Source: CAZPXF01 sp964590945
GTDB lineage: Bacteria; Bacillota; Clostridia; Lachnospirales; Lachnospiraceae
Length of the DNA stretch: 10,479 nucleotides
Direction: 5' to 3'
NCBI GenBank assembly: GCA_964590945.1
Contig: CAZPXF010000077.1
Location: 1-10,479, forward strand
Shown: piece by piece, positions 5,681 through 10,479 of the stretch
Numbering within the stretch: position 1 is the first letter of the stretch
How the letters are laid out: every line of letters starts with the position of its first letter
The notes under the pieces: generated by a model
Database searches by the model: none
What the model saw: the letters and a program-made list of their open reading frames with translations, nothing else
Told to the model about the DNA's origin: nothing
Translations under genes and position numbers: made by a program

Positions 5681-8041
5681 ATGATTGAAGAATATATGAG
5701 GGAACATGAAATATCGGAGGATCGTCCGCCTGATGAGCTGCTGACGCTGCCTGCGGTTGCGCTTCGGGGACTGACCGTGATGCCGGAGATGGTGATTCAT
5801 TTTGATATCAGCAGAAAGCAGTCGCTGGAGGCCGTTCAAAATGCGATGCGGGGAGATTCTCGTATTTTTCTCGTGACGCAGAAAAATGCAGATACAGCCG
5901 AGCCGGAGCAGGGGGATCTGTACGATGTCGGCGTGATCGCGGAGGTTAAGCAGATCATAAAGCTTCCCCAAAAGATCACCCGTGTTCTCGTGGAGGGAAA
6001 GGAACGCGGAAGAATGATCTGTATGAACCGTGAGAAGGGGTATGTGGAGGCGACTGTACAGCAGCTTTTCGACGGCCCGGCAGGCGGTCTCAGTGAGATC
6101 AATGTCTCGGCCATGGTCCGCGGAATCAAGGAGCTGTACCTTGAGTATGCTTCTCTGAACAAAACTATTGGCAAGGAAGTGACGCGGGAAGTGATGGAAG
6201 CCGAATCCCTGTACCGCGTTGTGACGGTCATATGCGCGAATTTTCCGCTCCCATATCAGGAAGTACAGAAGCTTCTGGAGATCGACAATCTGCTGGACCG
6301 GTATGAAGCGGCGTCCTTAAAGCTTGCCAGCGAGATACAGATCCTGAATCTGAAGGAGGATATAGAGGCAAAGGTCAAAGAGCGTGTAGATAAGCAGCAG
6401 CGGGAATATATTCTGCGCGAGCAGATGAAAGTGATCCGCGAGGAGCTTGGGGAGGACGCTGTTTTAAGCGATGCGGAGGAATTTGAGGAAGCAATCCGGA
6501 AAATGAATGCTCCAAAGTCCGTCAAGGAGAAGCTGAAGAAAGAATTGGGGCGTTATAAGCTCAGTATGAACAATGCGGCGGAAAACGGCGTTATCCGGAT
6601 GTATTTGGAGACCATGCTGGAGATGCCCTGGGATAAAAAATCCAGCGACAGCTATGACCTCGATTACGCGGAAGAGATCCTGGAAAAGGAGCATTACGGA
6701 CTTGAAAAGGTCAAGGAGCGCGTTCTGGAATATCTGGCAGTCCGTGCGCTGACAAAGAAGGGAGACAGCCCGATCCTGTGTCTTTACGGGCCTCCGGGAA
6801 CCGGTAAGACTTCCATAGCAAGATCTCTTGCCCGCTCCATGAAAAAGCCGTATGTCCGCGTATCCCTCGGAGGCGTGCGCGATGAGGCTGAGATCCGCGG
6901 ACACCGGAAGACGTATGTCGGAGCGATGCCGGGGCGTATTGCAAATGGAATACGGCAGGCAGGCGTAAAGAATCCGCTGATCCTTTTGGATGAGATCGAT
7001 AAGGTCAGTACAGACTATAAGGGAGATACCTTTTCGGCGCTTCTGGAGGTGCTGGATCCGGATCAGAACTATGCGTTCCGCGACCATTATCTGGAAGTGC
7101 CGCTGGATCTGTCCGAAGTGCTTTTTGTGACGACGGCAAATACGCTGGATACGATCCCGCGGCCGCTTCTTGACCGTATGGAGGTCATTGAGGTGGGAAG
7201 CTATACGGAGAACGAGAAGGTACATATTGCGGAGCGCCATTTGATCCCGAAGCAGCTGGAGCATCACGGACTCGACGGCGGCAGACTTACATTTACGAGA
7301 AATGCGGTAAAAGGCATGATCTCCGGATATACAAGGGAGGCCGGCGTCCGCCAGCTTGAGCGTGAGATCGGAGAGATCTGCCGGAAAGCGGCAAGGGAGA
7401 TTTATTCCGGGAATAAAAAATCCGTTCGCGTCCGGGAACAGAACCTGACCAGATATCTTGGCAGGGAAAAATACCTTCCGCTGAAAGCAAATGAAAATGA
7501 CGAGGTCGGGATCGTCCGGGGCCTGGCGTGGACAAGCGTCGGAGGAACAACGCTTGAGATCGAGGTCAACACGATGCCGGGCAAAGGGGAGATCCTGCTG
7601 ACCGGACAGCTCGGCGACGTCATGAAGGAATCGGCGCAGATCGGCATGACATATATTCGCTCCGTCGGGGAGGATTATGAGATCGATGAAAAATATTTTT
7701 CCAAACACGACGTCCATATCCACATTCCGGAAGGAGCAGTGCCGAAGGATGGGCCGTCTGCCGGAATCACGATGGCAACAGCCGTACTCTCGGCGGTAAC
7801 AGGAAGAAAAGTTCAGGCCAGTCTTGCTATGACCGGGGAGATAACCCTGCGCGGGCGCGTGCTTGCCATCGGAGGCCTCAAGGAGAAGCTTCTGGCGGCA
7901 AAGAAGGCAGGAATCACGAAGGTACTTGTGCCAAAGGATAATAAGCGGGATGTAGCGGAACTGGACGGTGAGATCACAAAAGGAATAGATATTTCCTTTG
8001 TGTCGGAGATGGACGAGGTGCTGAAGGCCGCGCTGGTTTAG
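5681..8041 (+). CDS. lon: ATP-dependent protease Lon, LonA type
   Basis: A 786-residue LonA. The N-terminal substrate-binding domain begins near residue 22 (LTLPAVALRGLTVMPEMVIH) and is followed by a long helical region to about 310. The AAA+ module has Walker A GPPGTGKT (370-377) and Walker B LILLDE (433-438). The C-terminal serine protease domain has the Ser-Lys dyad: S693 in PKDGPSAG and K736 in GGLKEK, spaced 43 residues as in E. coli Lon (S679/K722). No transmembrane insert is present, which excludes LonB. It forms a cytoplasmic hexamer that degrades misfolded and some regulatory proteins. I chose ATG 5681 because AGAGGAGA lies just upstream; the open frame continues back to 5594, but that extension does not resemble Lon and lacks a ribosome site. 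Confidence 0.97.
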   Translation: MIEEYMREHEISEDRPPDELLTLPAVALRGLTVMPEMVIHFDISRKQSLEAVQNAMRGDSRIFLVTQKNADTAEPEQGDLYDVGVIAEVKQIIKLPQKITRVLVEGKERGRMICMNREKGYVEATVQQLFDGPAGGLSEINVSAMVRGIKELYLEYASLNKTIGKEVTREVMEAESLYRVVTVICANFPLPYQEVQKLLEIDNLLDRYEAASLKLASEIQILNLKEDIEAKVKERVDKQQREYILREQMKVIREELGEDAVLSDAEEFEEAIRKMNAPKSVKEKLKKELGRYKLSMNNAAENGVIRMYLETMLEMPWDKKSSDSYDLDYAEEILEKEHYGLEKVKERVLEYLAVRALTKKGDSPILCLYGPPGTGKTSIARSLARSMKKPYVRVSLGGVRDEAEIRGHRKTYVGAMPGRIANGIRQAGVKNPLILLDEIDKVSTDYKGDTFSALLEVLDPDQNYAFRDHYLEVPLDLSEVLFVTTANTLDTIPRPLLDRMEVIEVGSYTENEKVHIAERHLIPKQLEHHGLDGGRLTFTRNAVKGMISGYTREAGVRQLEREIGEICRKAAREIYSGNKKSVRVREQNLTRYLGREKYLPLKANENDEVGIVRGLAWTSVGGTTLEIEVNTMPGKGEILLTGQLGDVMKESAQIGMTYIRSVGEDYEIDEKYFSKHDVHIHIPEGAVPKDGPSAGITMATAVLSAVTGRKVQASLAMTGEITLRGRVLAIGGLKEKLLAAKKAGITKVLVPKDNKRDVAELDGEITKGIDISFVSEMDEVLKAALV

Positions 8042-8077
8042 AATCCGATGCGGTATCGAAAAGGCCTGGAGGAAACT

Positions 8078-8677
8078 ATGGTTATAAAAAATGTGGATCT
8101 GGAAATCGTATGCGGTATTACCAGCAGGCTTCCGCGGACGGAGCTTCCGGAGATTGCCTTTGCAGGGAAATCAAATGTTGGAAAGTCTTCTTTGATCAAC
8201 GGACTTTTGAACCGCAGGTCTTTGGCAAGGACGTCTTCGACGCCGGGCAAAACGCAGACGATCAATTTTTACAATGTAAATGAATGTATGTATCTGGTTG
8301 ACCTGCCGGGATATGGTTATGCGAAGGTCTCGGTGCAGGAGAAGGCGAAATGGGGGAAGCTCATTGAGCGCTACCTGCACGGCTCGAAGCAGCTTCGGGC
8401 GGTTTTCCTTCTCGTTGACCTGCGTCACGATCCATCCGCGAATGACGTTATGATGTATGACTGGATCGCAGCGCAGGGATATACGCCGATCATCATTGGG
8501 ACAAAGCTGGATAAGCTGAAAAGAAGCCAGGTACAAAAGCAGATCAAAGCAGTCCGAAGCGGCCTTCATATGCCGCCGGAGGGACTTTTGTTCCCGTTTT
8601 CGGCGGTGACAAAACAGGGCCGCGATGAAATCTGGGAATATATTGATCAGGAGATTCTGAATTTGGAGAGCAGGTGA
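8078..8677 (+). CDS. engB: Ribosome biogenesis GTP-binding protein EngB/YsxC
   Basis: A 199-residue TRAFAC-class GTPase. All G motifs are visible: G1 GKSNVGKS (30-37), the G2 region SSTPGKTQTINF (53-64), G3 DLPG (75-78, followed by the family-typical YGYAKV), G4 TKLD (142-145) and G5 SA (175-176). EngB/YsxC acts in late assembly of the 50S subunit and is essential in many bacteria. GGAGG (8068-8072), 5 nt before ATG 8078, decides the start over the in-frame ATG at 8048, which has no ribosome site and lies only 7 nt after the lon stop. Linkage of lon and engB is conserved across many Firmicutes (B. subtilis lonA-ysxC). Confidence 0.96.
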   Translation: MVIKNVDLEIVCGITSRLPRTELPEIAFAGKSNVGKSSLINGLLNRRSLARTSSTPGKTQTINFYNVNECMYLVDLPGYGYAKVSVQEKAKWGKLIERYLHGSKQLRAVFLLVDLRHDPSANDVMMYDWIAAQGYTPIIIGTKLDKLKRSQVQKQIKAVRSGLHMPPEGLLFPFSAVTKQGRDEIWEYIDQEILNLESR

Positions 8678-8678
8678 T

Positions 8679-9809
8679 TTGGTTTTGGAAAATAATCGTC
8701 CATACTGGAAGGTCGCGCTGAGCCTGTTGCTCAGCCTTGGCGGAACGATACTGATAATCGTTGTGGGCGTGAAGCTGCTCCGCTTTTTTGCTCCGTTTGT
8801 CATTGGATATATTATCTCGCTGATCGCAAATCCGCTGGTGCGGTTTTTTGAAGAGCATATAAAGCTCAGGAGAAAACACGGCTCAATCCTGATCATCATT
8901 GGAGTCCTCGCAGCGATCGTAGCAGTCTTCTATTTTGGCGGCGGGAAGCTGATCTCAGAGGTGCAAAAGCTGATGATGGATTCTCCGGAGATTTACCAGG
9001 ATATGGAGAATACATTCAATACAGTCGGAGGTAAGCTTGAGGGAGTCTTTGAGCGTCTTCCGGAGGGCGTGCAGCTCGGACTTTCCGATGCCCGCGGCAA
9101 TCTGGATCAGACGATGGGGAAGCTCATCTCTGCCGTCAGCGAACCGACAATGGATGCGGCGGGGAGCTTTGCGACAAGAGTTCCATCCCTGCTTGTAGCG
9201 GCGGTCGTGGCTCTTGTGTCGGCATATTTCTTTATCGCGCAGAGAGAGCAGGTGCTTGAGACGGTAAGGAGAATTGTCCCGGAACCGATCGCAAAGCGTA
9301 TCGCGATCATTGCGGACGGACTGAAATATGCGGTGGGCGGTTATTTCAAAGCGCAGCTCAAGATCATGGTCGTGATCGCTGTGATCCTGCTCGCAGGCTT
9401 TTTGATCCTGGGCGTCCATTATGCGGTTCTGGTGTGCATTCTTGTGGCGTTCATGGATTTCCTGCCGTTCTTCGGAACGGGGACTATCCTGATCCCGTGG
9501 GCGGTCGTGGCGTTTCTGACCGGAGATTACAAAAGAATGATCGGACTTCTCATCCTCTATGTGATCGCCCTTGTTGTGCATCAGGCGATCCAGCCGAAGA
9601 TGGTCGGCGATACGCTTGGAATAGATCCGCTGCCAACGCTTGCATTTATCTACATCGGATATAAAATGGGCGGCATCATCTGGATGATCCTTGCTGTGCC
9701 GATCGGAATGATCGTCATTAATCTCTATAAGGCCGGGGCGTTTGATTATATTCTGGACGATGTTAAGATACTGGTGAAGGGTATCCTGGATCTTCGGAAG
9801 ACCGATTAA
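8679..9809 (+). CDS. AI-2E family transporter-like membrane protein, YtvI type
   Basis: A 376-residue polytopic membrane protein of the AI-2E transporter family (PF01594). Hydrophobic spans are seen near 11-33, 34-54, 68-86, 170-187, 228-247, 249-281, 286-303 and 320-350, with a soluble loop between about 88 and 168. Family blocks include GYFKAQLKIM (221-230), DFLPFFGTGTILIPWA (260-275) and HQAIQPKMVGDTLGIDPLPT (301-320). The last is typical of the sporulation-linked YtvI branch. Transport of autoinducer-2 is shown for few members, and others are linked to Na+/Li+ export or have no known role, so function is open. The start is TTG 8679, 1 nt after the engB stop, with GGAGAG upstream; TTG 8685, with AGGTGA at 8672-8677, is equally possible. 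Confidence 0.82.
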   Translation: MVLENNRPYWKVALSLLLSLGGTILIIVVGVKLLRFFAPFVIGYIISLIANPLVRFFEEHIKLRRKHGSILIIIGVLAAIVAVFYFGGGKLISEVQKLMMDSPEIYQDMENTFNTVGGKLEGVFERLPEGVQLGLSDARGNLDQTMGKLISAVSEPTMDAAGSFATRVPSLLVAAVVALVSAYFFIAQREQVLETVRRIVPEPIAKRIAIIADGLKYAVGGYFKAQLKIMVVIAVILLAGFLILGVHYAVLVCILVAFMDFLPFFGTGTILIPWAVVAFLTGDYKRMIGLLILYVIALVVHQAIQPKMVGDTLGIDPLPTLAFIYIGYKMGGIIWMILAVPIGMIVINLYKAGAFDYILDDVKILVKGILDLRKTD

Positions 9810-9831
9810 TATAATTATGAGGTGAGAAAAC

Positions 9832-10383
9832 ATGCTGGAATTAAAGACTGGCCGTCCGGCGGATGAAACCGGACGGCTGCCAAAAGAAATCAGGACATAT
9901 GATTTCCTGGATAAACTGGGAATTGCGTACTGGCGCATCGACCATGACGCCGCAATGACGATGGAAGTATGCCGGGATATTGATGAGGTATTGCAGGCAA
10001 CCATCTGTAAGAACCTTTTCCTGTGCAACAGGCAGGAAACAGACTTTTATCTGCTGCTGATGCCAGGAGATAAGAAATTCAAAACAAAAGATCTGTCAAA
10101 GGCGCTTGGCGTTTCCAGACTGTCATTTGCAAACGAGGCATACATGGAGCAGTTCCTGGATATCACGCCCGGATCTGTCAGTGTCATGGGTTTGATCAAT
10201 GATACGGCAAAGAAAGTCCGGCTCGTGATTGATGAGGATGTCTTAAAGGGCGCGGAGATCGGCTGCCATCCCTGCATCAATACATCCAGCATAAAGTTTG
10301 CGACAAAGGACCTGACAGAAAAGATTATCCCGGCGATGGGGCGTGATTATACAGTGGTGACTTTGCCAAGGTATCCGGAATAA
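9832..10383 (+). CDS. Prolyl-tRNA editing deacylase, ProX/PrdX type (YbaK-like domain)
   Basis: A 183-residue protein with the N-terminal pattern GRPADETGRLPKEIRTYDFL common to the PrdX/ProX group of the YbaK/EbsC superfamily. Conserved points are H38 (RIDHDA), K60 in CKNLFL (the lysine that positions the tRNA end), GSVSVMGL (114-121) and GCHPCINTSS (144-153). Members hydrolyse Ala-tRNA(Pro), or Cys-tRNA(Pro) in related YbaK proteins, correcting mischarging by prolyl-tRNA synthetase. GAGGTGA (9819-9825), 6 nt before ATG, fixes the start. The gene follows the membrane protein by 22 nt and likely shares its transcript. A perfect 9-bp inverted repeat lies inside its first codons (9851-9877). Confidence 0.88.
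   Translation: MLELKTGRPADETGRLPKEIRTYDFLDKLGIAYWRIDHDAAMTMEVCRDIDEVLQATICKNLFLCNRQETDFYLLLMPGDKKFKTKDLSKALGVSRLSFANEAYMEQFLDITPGSVSVMGLINDTAKKVRLVIDEDVLKGAEIGCHPCINTSSIKFATKDLTEKIIPAMGRDYTVVTLPRYPE
9851..9877 (+). repeat. Perfect inverted repeat in the 5' coding part of the ProX-type gene
   Basis: GCCGTCCGG (9851-9859) is the exact reverse complement of CCGGACGGC (9869-9877), with a 9-nt spacer. Two further G-U pairs could extend the stem (9849-9850 with 9878-9879). In mRNA this would be a strong hairpin 19 nt after the A of the start codon. No T-run follows, so it is not a terminator. Confidence 0.7.
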
Positions 10384-10408
10384 AAAGCACGGCAGTGTTA
10401 CCGCTTTT
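10383..10408 (+). terminator. Weak rho-independent terminator after the ProX-type gene
   Basis: AAAAGC (10383-10388) pairs with GCTTTT (10403-10408). An alternative CGG/CCG pairing forms inside the loop. Only four T residues end the stem, so the structure is weak, but its position directly at the stop codon fits a terminator for the operon. Confidence 0.45.
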
Positions 10409-10414
10409 ATCAGA

Positions 10415-10428
10415 TTAACCTGAGTTAA
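10415..10428. repeat. Short palindrome upstream of the right-edge promoter
   Basis: TTAAC (10415-10419) and GTTAA (10424-10428) form a perfect dyad around CTGA, about 17 nt upstream of the -35 box at 10445. It could be a regulator site or chance in AT-rich DNA. Confidence 0.3.
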
Positions 10429-10444
10429 ATAATTATTTTTGTTG

Positions 10445-10474
10445 TTGACAGATACTACTTTAATGTGGTAAACT
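10445..10474 (+). promoter_or_regulatory. Promoter for a gene beyond the right edge, with an overlapping dyad
   Basis: A perfect -35 box TTGACA (10445-10450) and TAAACT (10469-10474), with a TGG extension, are spaced by 18 nt. Between them, TACTAC (10453-10458) and GTGGTA (10465-10470) form an imperfect inverted repeat with a 6-nt centre. An operator inside the spacer would let a repressor block polymerase. The regulated gene lies outside the window. Confidence 0.65.
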
Positions 10475-10479
10475 GATAA

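Noticed and set aside
6464..7723. 419-codon open frame on the minus strand opposite lon
   Set aside because: It is a shadow of the AAA+ and protease coding sequence, with no family features and no promoter or ribosome site.
8048..8077. Earlier ATG for engB
   Set aside because: There is no ribosome site before it, while GGAGG lies 5 nt before ATG 8078, and the added ten residues are not typical of the family.
8955..10028. 357-codon open frame on the minus strand opposite the YtvI-type and ProX-type genes
   Set aside because: Its translation is rich in His, Arg and Asp in the manner of an antisense frame. It spans two well-supported + strand genes and has no domain.
1..10479. CRISPR arrays, tRNA or rRNA genes, intact insertion sequences
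   Set aside because: By eye I found no spaced direct repeats, cloverleaf-like segments, rRNA motifs or transposase with terminal inverted repeats. A tRNAscan or repeat search was not possible.

Overview
The window looks like a chromosomal segment from a Gram-positive anaerobe of the class Clostridia, probably a Lachnospiraceae member. This rests on the gene order tig-clpP-clpX-lon-engB, strong AGGAGG-type ribosome sites, sigma-A-like promoters and a YtvI-type membrane protein. The family-level placement is inference from gene content and style, since no database search was possible. All supported complete genes lie on the + strand.

Left part (1-1450) is an accessory-looking, more AT-rich stretch. 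It holds the last codons of a probable antitoxin, a PIN-domain toxin of the PIN_3/TIGR00305 type, a rho-independent terminator and a 40-codon minus-strand gene remnant. A strong promoter with a leader of about 200 nt follows, then a pyridoxamine-phosphate-oxidase-like (NimA-type) flavoprotein closed by a UUCG-loop terminator.

Middle part: a DJ-1/PfpI family gene (1658-2212) has its own promoter, with a small dyad inside the promoter spacer. Next comes the protein quality-control cluster (2329-8041): trigger factor, ClpP, ClpX and LonA. Trigger factor receives nascent chains at the ribosome, ClpXP unfolds and degrades tagged or regulatory proteins, and Lon degrades misfolded ones. An extended -10 promoter precedes tig, and hairpins with short T-runs sit between clpP and clpX and between clpX and lon. 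They could tune the relative expression of these genes. No CIRCE or CtsR operator was seen.

Right part: engB (ribosome-assembly GTPase), an AI-2E/YtvI-family membrane protein with a TTG start 1 nt after engB, and a ProX-type prolyl-tRNA editing deacylase follow lon with short gaps, likely as one transcript. A weak terminator ends the group. The last bases carry a TTGACA/TAAACT promoter with an inverted repeat, pointing into a gene beyond the window.

Overall this is mostly a well-known housekeeping cluster. I saw no convincing undescribed system. The points most worth checking are the intergenic hairpins, the truncated left-edge region and the operator-like dyads.
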